A stretch of DNA of 64,000 bases from Candidatus Saccharibacteria bacterium CG_4_10_14_0_2_um_filter_52_9 (GTDB lineage Bacteria > Actinomycetota > Acidimicrobiia > Acidimicrobiales > RAAP-2), in contig CAJCJA010000055.1 in the NCBI GenBank assembly GCA_903970515.1, positions 39,817 through 103,816 on the forward strand. The letters are read 5' to 3'. The notes beneath the pieces are model-generated. The model did not search any database. It had not been told where the DNA came from and saw only the letters and a program-made list of their open reading frames with translations. Made by a program: the position numbers and the translations under genes. Shown piece after piece: positions 18,079-27,608 of this stretch; within the stretch, counting starts at the first letter, position 1, and the number at the start of each line of letters is the position of its first letter.

Positions 18079-18864
18079 TCAGGCCGAGACGGGTGCAATG
18101 TCAATCGCTCGACGGAATGAACCTATGAAGTCCTCGATCGCGTGCACGTCGCCGCCATCGAGAATCAATTGCACGAGCGCAGTACCCACAATCACTCCGT
18201 CGCTCACCATTGACGCCTCGCGCGCTTGCTCGGGCGTACCGATTCCTATGCCTACATACACGGGGACGTCCGAGATCGCTCGCACCTCGCCTACGACGCG
18301 TTTCGCGTCACCTTCATCGGCGGCGCGTCCCGTCACGGCCATGCGCGCCGAGGCGTAACAGAATCCTTCGCTCGCAGGCGCGAGGAGCGCCACCCGATCT
18401 GGTGTTGACGACGGGGCAACGATGAACACGTTTGCGAGGTCGTGCGCATCACATGCGACACGCCAGTCACTTGATTCCTCAATCGTCAAGTCCGGCACGA
18501 TCGCTCCGCTCAATCCGCTGGCGGCGATCTTTCCCGCCGCTCGTTCAAGACCGTAGTGAAAGAAGATGTTGTAGTACGTCATCGCGACGAGTGGAACGTG
18601 GGTGGAGAGTGAGCTCAAGTCCTTGCACACCGAGTCGAGCGTCGTACCCGCTTCGAGCGATCGAAGCACACCTTCTTGAATCACGACACCATCGATCATG
18701 GGGTCCGAGAATGGCACGCCGATCTCGACCGCGTCCGCACCGGCGAGAACCGCCGCCTCGACGTGTTGGATCCAATCGGGCGTCAAGCCCGCCACGAAAT
18801 ACGGGACGAGCGCCTTGCGACCCGAGGACCGCAGCGCACGTAGTTGCTGCTCGAGGTGTTTCAT
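18079..18864 (-). CDS. trpA: Tryptophan synthase alpha chain
   Basis: The 261-residue TIM barrel cleaves indole-3-glycerol phosphate to indole and glyceraldehyde 3-phosphate. The catalytic Glu lies in [14 protein letters not shown] and the Asp in [10 protein letters not shown]; the phosphate loop is in [13 protein letters not shown]. The ATG overlaps the trpB stop by 4 nt (ATGA). The reading frame is open far upstream, but only inside trpB. Confidence 0.95.
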   Translation of the reverse strand: MKHLEQQLRALRSSGRKALVPYFVAGLTPDWIQHVEAAVLAGADAVEIGVPFSDPMIDGVVIQEGVLRSLEAGTTLDSVCKDLSSLSTHVPLVAMTYYNIFFHYGLERAAGKIAASGLSGAIVPDLTIEESSDWRVACDAHDLANVFIVAPSSTPDRVALLAPASEGFCYASARMAVTGRAADEGDAKRVVGEVRAISDVPVYVGIGIGTPEQAREASMVSDGVIVGTALVQLILDGGDVHAIEDFIGSFRRAIDIAPVSA

Positions 18865-20042
18865 CCCTCGGCTCGTAGGATCTCTCGCACCTGGGCGACA
18901 TCCTTGTCGCCGCGTCCCGAGAGATTCAACAGCACCTTCGAGCCTTTCGGAATGGCGCCTCCCGCTTCCTTCATTATCCACGCCACGGCGTGGGCCGTTT
19001 CGAGCGCGGGAATGATGCCCTCCAATTCGCTCAACACTTTGAGCGCACCAAGCACCTCGTCGTCGCCAATCGCTTGATATTCGGCGCGTCCTGATGTCGC
19101 GAGGAACGCGTGTTCTGGACCGATGCCTGGATAGTCGAGTCCCGCGGAAATCGAGTGCGCCTCTTCGATTTGCCCAAATTCGTCCTGGATGAGCAGCGAC
19201 TTCATGCCGTGCAGCACGCCCGGGGAACCCATCCCCACCGCACTTCCTCCGGCCGCCTCGACGCCCACCAATCGCGCTGAGGTATTGGCGAATCCGGCGA
19301 ACACGCCCGCAGCGTTGGACCCCCCTCCCACGCACGCCACCACCAGGTCGGGCGTGCCCACGCCCATGTCGTGGAGTTGCGCTGAGGCTTCGATGCCAAT
19401 GATCGATTGCAGTTCTCGAACCATCCACGGAAAAGGGTGTGGACCCATCACCGAACCCAAGCAGTAGTGCGTATCGTTCACACAACTCACCCACTCGCGC
19501 ATCGCCTCGTTCACCGCATCCTTGAGGGTTCGGCTTCCCGAGGTGACCGGCACGACGGTCGCACCCAAGAGTTCCATTCGAAAAACGTTGAGTACTTGAC
19601 GTTTCGTGTCGACTTCACCCATGTAGACCGTGCACTCGAGACCGAAGCGCGCCGCCGCCGTAGCGGTCGCGACGCCGTGCTGCCCCGCCCCAGTCTCGGC
19701 GATCACGCGGGTCTTACCCATCCTCTTGGTGAGCAGCGTCTGTCCCACGACGTTATTGATCTTGTGCGAGCCCGTATGCGCCAGATCCTCTCGTTTGGCG
19801 TAGAGCTCGAGTCCGAGTCGTTCGGAGAGCCGTGGCAGCGGGGTCACGGGTGTAGGTCGCCCCCCAAACTCTTTGAGGACTGTTCGGTACTCGTGTTGGA
19901 AAGCGGCATCCGCCCAGGCATCGCGAAACGCGCTTTCTAGTTCGAGGCACGCCGGCATCAACGCCTCGGGCACGAAACGTCCGCCGAACTCGCCGAAGTG
20001 GCCACGCGCGTCAGGCGAGGACATGAATGACGATTCGCTCAC
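18861..20042 (-). CDS. trpB: Tryptophan synthase beta chain
   Basis: The 393-residue PLP enzyme joins indole and serine to tryptophan. The PLP lysine is in HTGSHKINN, the phosphate-binding glycines in GGGSNAAG, and the N-terminal [12 protein letters not shown] is typical of TrpB1. The GTG start overlaps the trpF stop by 4 nt (GTGA). An ATG six codons on is possible. Confidence 0.95.
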   Translation of the reverse strand: MSESSFMSSPDARGHFGEFGGRFVPEALMPACLELESAFRDAWADAAFQHEYRTVLKEFGGRPTPVTPLPRLSERLGLELYAKREDLAHTGSHKINNVVGQTLLTKRMGKTRVIAETGAGQHGVATATAAARFGLECTVYMGEVDTKRQVLNVFRMELLGATVVPVTSGSRTLKDAVNEAMREWVSCVNDTHYCLGSVMGPHPFPWMVRELQSIIGIEASAQLHDMGVGTPDLVVACVGGGSNAAGVFAGFANTSARLVGVEAAGGSAVGMGSPGVLHGMKSLLIQDEFGQIEEAHSISAGLDYPGIGPEHAFLATSGRAEYQAIGDDEVLGALKVLSELEGIIPALETAHAVAWIMKEAGGAIPKGSKVLLNLSGRGDKDVAQVREILRAEG

Positions 20043-20680
20043 GTGTTCTCTTCTCGCTCGAAAGCCTCGCGGGCCAGTGTCACGAACTTAGTCACCAAGA
20101 GAGGGTCCTTCACTCGAGGGCTGGCTTCGACACCCGTGGCGACGTCGACGCCCCAAGGTGTGAGTTCATCGATGACGCTCGCGACGTTGTCGCTCGTGAG
20201 ACCGCCCGCGACGATGACCGGAACGAGAAATGATCGCCGCGTGACGAGGGTACGTGCGTAACCGACGCCACTGCCGGGTTCGGCACCGTCGATGAGCACG
20301 GCGTCAACGTCATGTTCGTCGAACGCAAGGAAGTCCGGCTCATTGACCGAGAGCGCCTTTACGACACGAATGTTTTCATCGTGCAGACGTCTCGTTGTCG
20401 CTTCGGATAAGTAGCCGTGTATCTGGGCGACGCCGACACCCGTGGCGGTGGCGGTGTCGACGATGTACGCATCATCGTTGTCGCGAAAGATGCCCACGTG
20501 CACAAGGTCTGGTGTCGCACGCACGACCTCGCGCGCAACGTCGCGTTCGACGTGTCGCGTGGAGACGGCGAAATTGAGGCCCACTGCGTCAGCACCACTC
20601 GAGGCAACCATCAACGCGTCCGCAACCGAGGTGACGCCACAGATCTTCACGAAATTCCTCGCCGCCAGGAATTCAACCAT
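20039..20680 (-). CDS. trpF: Phosphoribosylanthranilate isomerase
   Basis: The 213-residue TIM barrel catalyses the Amadori rearrangement before TrpC. The active-site Cys is in FVKICGVT (residues about 10-17), the catalytic Asp in [11 protein letters not shown], and the C-terminal motif is [17 protein letters not shown]. The ATG at 20680 overlaps the end of trpC by 8 nt; a longer frame upstream lies entirely within trpC. Confidence 0.92.
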   Translation of the reverse strand: MVEFLAARNFVKICGVTSVADALMVASSGADAVGLNFAVSTRHVERDVAREVVRATPDLVHVGIFRDNDDAYIVDTATATGVGVAQIHGYLSEATTRRLHDENIRVVKALSVNEPDFLAFDEHDVDAVLIDGAEPGSGVGYARTLVTRRSFLVPVIVAGGLTSDNVASVIDELTPWGVDVATGVEASPRVKDPLLVTKFVTLAREAFEREENT

Positions 20681-21467
20681 TGACGACTCGAAGAACACTC
20701 GCAAAGTCGCGCACCGCGCCACTCGGGTCAGCGGCTCGTACGAACGTCTCACCGACGAGTACCGCGTCGAAACCGGACTCACTCGCGCGCGCCACGTCCT
20801 CGGGCGTCGTCAGGCCCGATTCGGCAACTTTGATGACGCCCTGGAGCGACTGGCTCACTTTGGCCGCTCGCTCGGGATCGACCTCGAAGCTATGCAGGTC
20901 ACGCTGATTGACGCCAACGATGCCCGCGCCCAATTGCACCGCCTGTCGTGCTTCATCGTCGTCGTGTACTTCGACGAGGACATCCAGATTGCATCGGGTG
21001 GCGAGGTCGAAATACCGTCGCAGTTCGTCGGCATCGAGGGCCGCCACGATCAACAGCACCGCACTTGCCCCCATCTCGACAGCGTCCAGGACGTCGTTCT
21101 CGCACACGACGAAATCTTTTCGCAGTAAGGGCAGTGATGTCGCGGCACGCACGTTCTCGAGGTCGCGCGCCGAGCCCGCGAAGAATTGCTCGTCAGTCAA
21201 TACCGAGATGGCGCTCGCGCCACCTTCTTGGTACGCGAGCGCTAATGACACCGGATCAAGATGTTCGTCGATCCACCCCTTCGATGGTGAACGGCGTTTG
21301 ATCTCCGCGATCACCTTGACGTGAGGATTGAGCGACGACACGAGCGCCGCACGAAACGAGGGACCGTCGTACTGCAGCGCGTCGACTCGCGCTTGCCACG
21401 TCCGCGTATCGACGCTCGCGCGTGCACGATGCGCTGTCACGATCGCGTCGAGATACGTGGTCGCCAT
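20673..21467 (-). CDS. trpC: Indole-3-glycerol phosphate synthase
   Basis: The 264-residue barrel makes indole-3-glycerol phosphate. Family motifs are VIAEIKRRSPSKG, LLRKDFVV, VGVNQRDLHSFEVD and VAESGLTTPEDV. It is the first gene of trpC-F-B-A. I start it at the ATG at 21467, where TACGAT ends 6 nt upstream; the longer frame to 21566 would overlap trpD. Confidence 0.94.
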   Translation of the reverse strand: MATTYLDAIVTAHRARASVDTRTWQARVDALQYDGPSFRAALVSSLNPHVKVIAEIKRRSPSKGWIDEHLDPVSLALAYQEGGASAISVLTDEQFFAGSARDLENVRAATSLPLLRKDFVVCENDVLDAVEMGASAVLLIVAALDADELRRYFDLATRCNLDVLVEVHDDDEARQAVQLGAGIVGVNQRDLHSFEVDPERAAKVSQSLQGVIKVAESGLTTPEDVARASESGFDAVLVGETFVRAADPSGAVRDFASVLRVVNG

Positions 21468-21473
21468 GCACGA

Positions 21474-21479
21474 ATCGTA
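21474..21479 (-). promoter_or_regulatory. -10 hexamer of trpC, leaderless
   Basis: TACGAT followed by 6 nt and the ATG of trpC, without a ribosome-binding site. This probably starts the trpCFBA transcript. Confidence 0.5.
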
Positions 21480-21547
21480 CCTGTACCTTTGCGGGCCACT
21501 CGCGCGAGTAACTTGTCCCATATGTTGAAGCGACGCGCACGCGAGCG

Positions 21548-22567
21548 ATGATGACGTCATTCGCAACCAATGTCCTCAATCCCCTCGTTCGCGGCACGAA
21601 CCTCGAACGAGAAGACGCGCGTGACGCGTTGCTCGAGATACTCAACGGGCGCGTCGATCCGGTGCTCATCGCAAGTTTCCTCACCGCTCTCACCGCGAAG
21701 GGTGAGACCGCCGACGAGATGACCGGCTTCATTGACGCCATGATGAGCACCGCCGACACCTTCGACGTGGGCTCCGACGCCATCGACCTGGTCGGAACCG
21801 GGGGCGACCAACTTCACACGGTGAATATCTCGACGATGGCTGCCCTCGCGGTCGCTGGTTGCGGGGTCCCGGTCGCCAAGCACGGCAACCGGGCGGCGTC
21901 ATCGTCGGTTGGTTCCGCCGACGTCCTCGAAGCGTTGGGCGTCCGACTTGACGTGAGCCCCACCACGGTGCGCGCCTGTCTCGACGAAGCGAACATCGGA
22001 TTCCTCTACGCTCCCACTTTTCACCACGCTCTTCGCCACCTGGGCCCGATCCGCAAGGAACTCGGGTTTCGCACGGTGTTCAACGTGCTCGGTCCACTCG
22101 CCAATCCGGCTTCAGTGGAGCGTTCGCTCATTGGTGTGGCCCAGCGTGCTCTTCTGGACGACATGGCCCAGGTCTTGCACGCACGAGGCGTGCGCTACGT
22201 GATTCTGGTGAACGCCGACGATGGATTGGACGAACTCTCCTTAGGGGCAGCGTCGAGCTTGCGTTTCATCACTCGAGAAGGCGTGACTACCTCGCGACTC
22301 GATGCTCCCAGTGAATTGGGTGTGCGCCACGACGTCGCGAGCGTCCGGGGCGGGGACCTCGAACACAACGTGGGGGTGGTCCGCAGTTTCCTTCGGGGCG
22401 AACCGAGTGCCGTCTTTGACGTCGTGTGCGCCAATGCCGCGCTCGCGCTGATGGCCGCTGGTCGAGCGACAGATTTGCGCAGCGGGTTCACGCTCGCGAC
22501 GGCGGCGGTGCGAGACGGTAAGGCCGCCAACGCACTCGAGCGCCTCGTTGAAGTCTCGAACGCCTAG
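21548..22567 (+). CDS. trpD: Anthranilate phosphoribosyltransferase
   Basis: The 339-residue enzyme transfers phosphoribose to anthranilate. The PRPP-binding GTGGD is in LVGTGGDQLHTVN, followed by VAKHGNRAASSSVGSADVLEALG, both diagnostic. Two ATG codons are in tandem at 21548 and 21551; neither has an obvious ribosome-binding site. The gene is divergent from trpC (80 nt between starts) and converges on the gamma-carbonic anhydrase gene with stop codons interlocked in 4 nt. trpE and trpG are not in the window. Confidence 0.94.
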   Translation: MMTSFATNVLNPLVRGTNLEREDARDALLEILNGRVDPVLIASFLTALTAKGETADEMTGFIDAMMSTADTFDVGSDAIDLVGTGGDQLHTVNISTMAALAVAGCGVPVAKHGNRAASSSVGSADVLEALGVRLDVSPTTVRACLDEANIGFLYAPTFHHALRHLGPIRKELGFRTVFNVLGPLANPASVERSLIGVAQRALLDDMAQVLHARGVRYVILVNADDGLDELSLGAASSLRFITREGVTTSRLDAPSELGVRHDVASVRGGDLEHNVGVVRSFLRGEPSAVFDVVCANAALALMAAGRATDLRSGFTLATAAVRDGKAANALERLVEVSNA

Positions 22568-23079
22568 AGCACTCGTAAATCGGTTTTGTACCGCTTTGCG
22601 TTCCACACGTACAGCGCAGCGCCGGCGTCAATCGCCTCCTGTGAACTCGCGCCCTCCTTGATCTGTGCGGGTACCCCTACGGCGAGCGCCCCCGCGGGCA
22701 CGTCCATTTGATTGCGCACGACGGCCCCGGCGCCCACGGTCGCGCCACTGAAGACGTTGGCGTGGTGCAACACCACCGAACCGCTCCCCACCAGGGCGCG
22801 GTCGTGGATCACGCAACCTTCGAGGTGCGCCAAGTGACCAATCACGCAGTCGTTGCCCACGACGGTCGGAAACTCCGAGACGGCGTGCACGACCGCGCCG
22901 TCTTGAATCGAGGTGCGCTCGCCTATGAAGATTGTGCCGTAGTCGCCGCGCAGGACGGCACCGGGCCAAATCGACGACTCCGCTCCGATGCGCACGTCAC
23001 CGATGACGACCGCGTCGGGATGTACGAAGGCGTCGGGATGGATGGTCGGCACACGCTCACCGAGGGCGTAGATCGGCAT
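22564..23079 (-). CDS. Gamma-type carbonic anhydrase family protein
   Basis: This 171-residue left-handed beta-helix protein has hexapeptide repeats throughout (IGDVRI, IWPGAV, VGSGSV, VGAGAV). The three zinc-ligand histidines of the gamma class appear present, one in GAVVHAV and two in IGHLAHLEG. It may hydrate CO2 or be one of the related acyltransferase-like CaiE/PaaY proteins. GGAGG precedes the ATG by 6 nt, and the ATG overlaps the stop of the zinc-ribbon gene (TGATG). Confidence 0.85.
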   Translation of the reverse strand: MPIYALGERVPTIHPDAFVHPDAVVIGDVRIGAESSIWPGAVLRGDYGTIFIGERTSIQDGAVVHAVSEFPTVVGNDCVIGHLAHLEGCVIHDRALVGSGSVVLHHANVFSGATVGAGAVVRNQMDVPAGALAVGVPAQIKEGASSQEAIDAGAALYVWNAKRYKTDLRVL

Positions 23080-23270
23080 CAGAACCTCCTATGGGACAAC
23101 CACGAAATTAACTGATACAGCCGCCAACCTAAATAGATCACCGACGAGAAGATGAAGAACCGCCACATCCAGGGCATTGGTTCTCGTTCTTCCTCGCGTA
23201 CTTCGTTGCCGCACACTTCACACACGTCCCCTTCGACGCGACGGTCACAGCTCTCGCACCACTGCGCCAC
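23079..23270 (-). CDS. Small zinc-ribbon membrane protein
   Basis: The 63-residue product starts with a zinc ribbon (CESCDRRVEGDVCEVCG, residues 5-21), then an acidic linker and one membrane segment (about residues 35-57). The GTG start shares a base with the der stop codon. Partner and function are unknown; its position between der and the carbonic anhydrase is its only context. Confidence 0.75.
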   Translation of the reverse strand: MAQWCESCDRRVEGDVCEVCGNEVREEEREPMPWMWRFFIFSSVIYLGWRLYQLISWLSHRRF

Positions 23271-24565
23271 TATTCGACTCGAACACGTACGCGCACGGGT
23301 GTCGAACCTAGTTCGAAGCGTTCTCGCAATGATCGCTCCACGTAACGCATGTAGGTCGCGGGCAAACGACCCGCCACGAACAAAGTGAAGGTGGGGGGCT
23401 CCGTCGCCCCTTGCACCGCGTAGCGAATCTTTCCCGTCGGGGCGGGCTGTTTGATCTGTAGGTCTCGGATGGCCCGGTTGAGCGCACCGGTGGGAACACG
23501 TTTGACGTAGTCCGCGGCCGCGATCGACAGAGCGGGCAGGATGCGATGCACGCCCTTACCCGTCGTCGCGGTCGTCTTCATCACGGGCGCGTCACCTAGG
23601 AAAGCGAGCTTGTCGCCCACGCCCGCCAACACGTCGTCACGTTCGTCGACGCCCACAAGTTCCCATTTATTCAACACCACCAACGAAGGACAACCCGCCG
23701 CGGAGATACGTTCGGCGAGGCGCTGGTCCTGACCCGTGGCGCCCACCGTCGCGTCAATGACGAGGATCGCGATGTCAGCGCGGTCGAGCGCGTCGAGGCT
23801 TCGCAGCACCGCGTAGGTTTCGAGACCGGCTTCGGTCTTCGCGCGACGCCGCATGCCCGCGGTGTCGATGAAACGGATCAAGCCCACCTCGGTTTGGACG
23901 ACGGTGTCGATGGCGTCACGCGTGGTGCCCGGCATGTCGTGCACGACGGAGCGTTCTTCACCAATCAATTGATTGAAGAGCGTTGATTTCCCCACGTTGG
24001 GTCGACCTACTATCGCGACGCGCAACGCGCCGTCATCGTCGGCGTCCGCGGTCTCTTCGACATCGATCTGCTCGCCGAGTTCGTCGACGATGTAATCGAG
24101 CAGGTCGCCCGATCCGCGTCCGTGCAGGGCACTCACGGTGTGCGGGTCGCCCGCGCCCAGACTCAGGAATTCCCAGGCGTTCGCCTCGTGTTGCACGTCG
24201 TCGACCTTGTTGACGACGAGCGCCACCTTCTTGCCACTGCGAAGTGCCCACCGTGCGGCGTGGGTATCTTCATCGACCAACCCGGTCGTCACGTCGACGA
24301 CGAGCAAGACCAAGTCCGCGTTCTCGAGTGCCTGGGTTGCTTGTTCGGAGACCTTTTCTTCGAGGTTGCTCCCCGTTTCGAGCCATCCTCCCGTGTCGAC
24401 GACGTCGAAACTCAGTCCCCTCCATTCGACTTCGATCGCCTTACGGTCACGCGTGACCCCCCGGTGCTCTTCGACGACCGTCTCGCGGCGTCCCGCGAGT
24501 CGATTCACCAGCGAACTTTTGCCCACGTTGGGGCGCCCGACGATGACCACCTGTGCTCGTCTCAC
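23270..24565 (-). CDS. der: Ribosome-assembly GTPase Der (EngA)
   Basis: The 431-residue protein has two tandem GTPase domains, each with GRPNVGKSS/T (residues about 8 and 180), DTxG (DTGGW, DTAGM) and NKxD/E (NKVD, NKWE), followed by a KH-like domain. It acts in 50S subunit maturation. The GTG at 24565 overlaps the stop of the DUF512 gene by 4 nt (GTGA); the frame extends upstream to 24700 only in that gene. Confidence 0.95.
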   Translation of the reverse strand: MRRAQVVIVGRPNVGKSSLVNRLAGRRETVVEEHRGVTRDRKAIEVEWRGLSFDVVDTGGWLETGSNLEEKVSEQATQALENADLVLLVVDVTTGLVDEDTHAARWALRSGKKVALVVNKVDDVQHEANAWEFLSLGAGDPHTVSALHGRGSGDLLDYIVDELGEQIDVEETADADDDGALRVAIVGRPNVGKSTLFNQLIGEERSVVHDMPGTTRDAIDTVVQTEVGLIRFIDTAGMRRRAKTEAGLETYAVLRSLDALDRADIAILVIDATVGATGQDQRLAERISAAGCPSLVVLNKWELVGVDERDDVLAGVGDKLAFLGDAPVMKTTATTGKGVHRILPALSIAAADYVKRVPTGALNRAIRDLQIKQPAPTGKIRYAVQGATEPPTFTLFVAGRLPATYMRYVERSLRERFELGSTPVRVRVRVE

Positions 24566-25938
24566 GACGGCACCAGTCTCTTGGTCGTCAGGGATTCGAG
24601 CGTCTGGCGGAGGTCTTGGCCGGTCGTGCGTACGATGCGCACAGAGTGTCCCACGTCGTCGATGCTCATGCCGTCGAGGAAGCGACCCTCGGACAGACAC
24701 ACGTCAGGCACGAGACACAGCGTCGTGTCGGGTACGTCGGCGAGCGCCGCGGCGATGTCCTCACCCGTCAACAGACCCGCGACCTTGATGTTGCCCGCGA
24801 AAAACGTGTTCTTCACGGCGAGAATCCCGACGTCGACGAAACCGTGCTCGTCGAACATCGCACGAAGCAGCGGCTGCGCGTACTCGCCCGTGACCACGAG
24901 CACCTCGTCACCCGGGTCCTCGCGCGTCGAGGTGCCGTGATCAGCGCGATAACCCCACGCCGGGGCGCCGTCGACCGACTGAAAAAATCCGGTGCCCAAT
25001 TTGTCCATGTCCGCTTCGCCCGCGAAGCTCTGCGCGAAGGCCGCCACCAATCCAATTCCGTTCTCCGCCTGGTCGAGACTGTCGAACTTCGTCGCGGGCG
25101 GTGGCGTCTCGCGAGCGACCAAATAGAACTCGTCGCTCGCGAATACCGAGACGCGGCCCAGAATCTCCTTGGTGAGTACTTGGTATCGTTCGGCGAGGCG
25201 TACGACACGAAGCGCCTCGTCATTCGTGTGCGAACGCATCGTCTCCTCATTGGAAAACGCACTGACGCCTACGGGCACGAGTGCGACGCTCGTCAATTCT
25301 GGGTAGAGCGAGATCACGTCAGCGAGTGTTCGCTCCAATTCCTCGCCGTCATTGACGCCCGGACACACGACCACCTGGGCGTGGACTTCGACGCCCGCTC
25401 GCAACAACTCGCGCAGCCAACGAAGACTCGAGGCGCCGCGAGGATTGCGCAGCATCTGCGCACGAAGTTCCGGGTTGGTTGAATGGATCGAGACGTACAA
25501 AGGTGAAAGTCCTTCGTCGAGTACGCGTTCGAGATCGAATTCAGTGAAGCGGGTCAACGTCGTGTAGTTGCCGTAGAGAAACGAGAGGCGAAAGTCGTCG
25601 TCCTTCACGTACAGCGAGCGCCGCATCCCCTTGGGGAGCTGGTAGATAAAACAGAATGAACAGTGGTTGTCGCAGGTACGGATCCGGTCGAATACTGCCG
25701 AATCGATTGAAAGTCCCAGTGGCTCGCCGAGTTCCTTCTGGATGGTGACCTTTCGCGTGAGTGGTCCCTCGCCTCGTCTAATTAGCAGTGTCACGTGTTC
25801 GCCGTCGATCAGTTGCTGGTACTCAATGATGTCCGTGGGTTCACGGCCGTTGACCGATACGAGTTCGTCGCCGACGAGCAAATCCACGCCCGAAGCCGGG
25901 GAATTCTTTGAAATTGATGAGATTCGGGCACCCGACAC
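24562..25938 (-). CDS. PDZ, radical-SAM and DUF512 protein
   Basis: The 458-residue product begins with a PDZ-like domain (residues 1-65, SPASGVDLLVGDELVSVNG). A radical-SAM domain follows, with cluster cysteines CDNHCSFC near residue 90, and a C-terminal DUF512 region. This family is conserved next to der in several bacteria, but its reaction is not established. The GTG at 25938 has TAGGCT 6 nt upstream. It heads the operon with der, the zinc-ribbon gene and the carbonic anhydrase. Confidence 0.88.
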   Translation of the reverse strand: MSGARISSISKNSPASGVDLLVGDELVSVNGREPTDIIEYQQLIDGEHVTLLIRRGEGPLTRKVTIQKELGEPLGLSIDSAVFDRIRTCDNHCSFCFIYQLPKGMRRSLYVKDDDFRLSFLYGNYTTLTRFTEFDLERVLDEGLSPLYVSIHSTNPELRAQMLRNPRGASSLRWLRELLRAGVEVHAQVVVCPGVNDGEELERTLADVISLYPELTSVALVPVGVSAFSNEETMRSHTNDEALRVVRLAERYQVLTKEILGRVSVFASDEFYLVARETPPPATKFDSLDQAENGIGLVAAFAQSFAGEADMDKLGTGFFQSVDGAPAWGYRADHGTSTREDPGDEVLVVTGEYAQPLLRAMFDEHGFVDVGILAVKNTFFAGNIKVAGLLTGEDIAAALADVPDTTLCLVPDVCLSEGRFLDGMSIDDVGHSVRIVRTTGQDLRQTLESLTTKRLVPS

Positions 25939-25944
25939 CCTGCC

Positions 25945-25950
25945 AGCCTA
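25945..25950 (-). promoter_or_regulatory. -10 hexamer of the DUF512-der operon
   Basis: TAGGCT, 6 nt, then GTG. It faces the ispH promoter: the two -10 elements are only 24 nt apart, so the promoters must overlap. Confidence 0.5.
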
Positions 25951-25974
25951 GGCCTCACGAAACTCCTTAATTAC

Positions 25975-25980
25975 TAGGAT
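25975..25980 (+). promoter_or_regulatory. -10 hexamer of ispH
   Basis: TAGGAT, 7 nt, then GTG. GAAGGGG lies directly against the GTG, too close for a normal ribosome-binding site. Confidence 0.5.
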
Positions 25981-25987
25981 TGAAGGG

Positions 25988-27031
25988 GTGAACGTCGACA
26001 AGGTGGTACTCGCGGCGCCCCGGGGATTCTGCGCGGGTGTCGAAAAGGCCATTAAGGCGTTGGACTGGATGACGAGGGTTTTCGAACCCCCGGTCTTTTG
26101 CTACCACGAGATAGTCCACAATCAGTTCGTCGTCGAGCACTTCAAGACCCTCGGCGTCGTCTTCGTCGATGACGTCGCGCGCGTGCCCTTTGGCGCACCG
26201 GTGATGTTGAGTGCACACGGCTCTCCACCCCAAGTGATCGAAGCAGCGCGTCTTTCGGGCGGCACCGTCGTCGACGCGGTCTGTCCTCTCGTAACTAAGG
26301 TGCATCACGAGTTGAAGGTTCGTGCGAAGAAGGGCTACACGGTGTTGTACGTGGGCCACGAAGGCCACGAAGAGGCCGTGGGGACCATGGCCGTCGCGCC
26401 AAAGTCCGTGCACCTCATTGAGTCAACCGGTGATATCGACAGTCTGGCGCGCAAGAAGAAGGGACCATTCGCCCTCTTGAGTCAAACGACGCTCAGTCTC
26501 GACGAGTGGAAACATCTGCGCGACTACGCCGAAGAGACCATTCCCGACATCTGGATGCCGAATCGAAGCGACCTTTGCTTCGCGACGACCAACCGGCAAG
26601 CGGCGCTTCGCGCGATCGCCTCGAGCGCCGACGCCGTGATCGTGATTGGTTCGGCGAACTCCTCCAACACGGTCGCGCTCACCGAAGTCGCCAAGGCGGC
26701 TGGATGTCCGAGGGTGCTGCGGGTCAACGGGACATCCGACCTTCCCGCTGACCTAGAGGGCACGGTCGCGGTAACGGCGGGTGCGTCGGCACCAGAGTCA
26801 CTCGTCGATGAAGTCCTGGCGTTCCTTCACCCAACCAACGGCGTCACGATCAATTCGGTGACGGTCGAGGATGAATACTTCCCGCCGCCGCCGGAGTTGC
26901 GCGAGATCCTCAAGACGCTCTCGGCCATGCTCGACCTGTTGGTGGCGACGCCCTCGGTGTCGACTTTTGACTCCCAAGCGGACCGCGAGTTCACCGCCGC
27001 ACAGGTTTTATCAACTGGCAAAGTCAAATAG
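25988..27031 (+). CDS. ispH: 4-Hydroxy-3-methylbut-2-enyl diphosphate reductase
   Basis: The 347-residue Fe-S enzyme performs the last step of the non-mevalonate isoprenoid pathway. The three cluster cysteines are in GFCAGV, AVCPLVTKVH and DLCFATTNRQ; the proton-donor Glu is in HEGHEEAVGT and the substrate-binding SxN in GSANSSNT. The C terminus extends about 30 residues beyond the usual end. Start is GTG at 25988. Confidence 0.95.
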   Translation: MNVDKVVLAAPRGFCAGVEKAIKALDWMTRVFEPPVFCYHEIVHNQFVVEHFKTLGVVFVDDVARVPFGAPVMLSAHGSPPQVIEAARLSGGTVVDAVCPLVTKVHHELKVRAKKGYTVLYVGHEGHEEAVGTMAVAPKSVHLIESTGDIDSLARKKKGPFALLSQTTLSLDEWKHLRDYAEETIPDIWMPNRSDLCFATTNRQAALRAIASSADAVIVIGSANSSNTVALTEVAKAAGCPRVLRVNGTSDLPADLEGTVAVTAGASAPESLVDEVLAFLHPTNGVTINSVTVEDEYFPPPPELREILKTLSAMLDLLVATPSVSTFDSQADREFTAAQVLSTGKVK

Positions 27032-27042
27032 GCCTGTACCGC

Positions 27043-27048
27043 TAGAAT
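27043..27048 (+). promoter_or_regulatory. -10 hexamer of the HD-domain gene
   Basis: TAGAAT, 6 nt, then GTG at 27055. It begins 12 nt after the ispH stop, so the gene probably has its own transcript. Confidence 0.5.
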
Positions 27049-27054
27049 CTCGCC

Positions 27055-27600
27055 GTGAGTTCTTTTGCCAGCATGGACGTCTCCACGCGCGAGCAGTGGA
27101 TGACGATTGCCGAAGAAACCATCGCGGCCCAGCCGCGCGTGGGCCAGCAAGTCCTCTCCATGGTGAAGGGGTTGAGCGACATCACCGACGGCTTTTCCGT
27201 TGACCAGATGCAACACGCGTTGCAGACCGCGACGCGTGCCGAACGCGATGGGGCTGACGAGGAAGTCATCGTCGCGTCGCTGCTGCACGACGTGGGAAAA
27301 CTCATCTCCGTGCCGAATCACCCCAAGATCGCCGCCGAAATCTTGAAGCCGTACGTGCGCCACGAGGTCTACTGCATGGTTGCCTACCACCAAGACTTCC
27401 AAGGTCGTTACTACTACGAGTACCTGGGAATGGACCCGAACCTCCGTGAACAGCACGTGGGACAGCCGTGGTACGAACTCGCTGAGAAGTTCGCCGATCA
27501 TTGGGACCAGAAGGCGTTCGACCCTGCCTACGCGCCAGAATCACTCGAACACTTTGAGCCAATGGTGCTGCGCGTGTTCGCCCACGCGAAATCCTTGTAA
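27055..27600 (+). CDS. HD-domain metalloprotein, PhnZ-like
   Basis: The 181-residue product has the HD signature (LLHDVGK, His78-Asp79) with an upstream His54 in QMQHAL. The stretch GADEEVIVASLLHDVG and the 24-residue His-to-HD spacing resemble PhnZ and related mixed-valent diiron oxygenases more than ordinary HD phosphohydrolases. Further candidate ligands are His103, His112 and Asp147 or Asp151. It may be an oxygenase on a phosphonate or inositol-like substrate, or a phosphohydrolase. A GT2 gene starts 8 nt after its stop. Confidence 0.7.
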   Translation: MSSFASMDVSTREQWMTIAEETIAAQPRVGQQVLSMVKGLSDITDGFSVDQMQHALQTATRAERDGADEEVIVASLLHDVGKLISVPNHPKIAAEILKPYVRHEVYCMVAYHQDFQGRYYYEYLGMDPNLREQHVGQPWYELAEKFADHWDQKAFDPAYAPESLEHFEPMVLRVFAHAKSL

Positions 27601-27608
27601 GGAGCACG

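Noticed and set aside
18079..19494. A 471-codon frame containing trpA
   Set aside because: Its first 210 codons are the antisense-like shadow of trpB and have arginine-rich low-complexity sequence. trpA begins at ATG 18864, coupled to the trpB stop.
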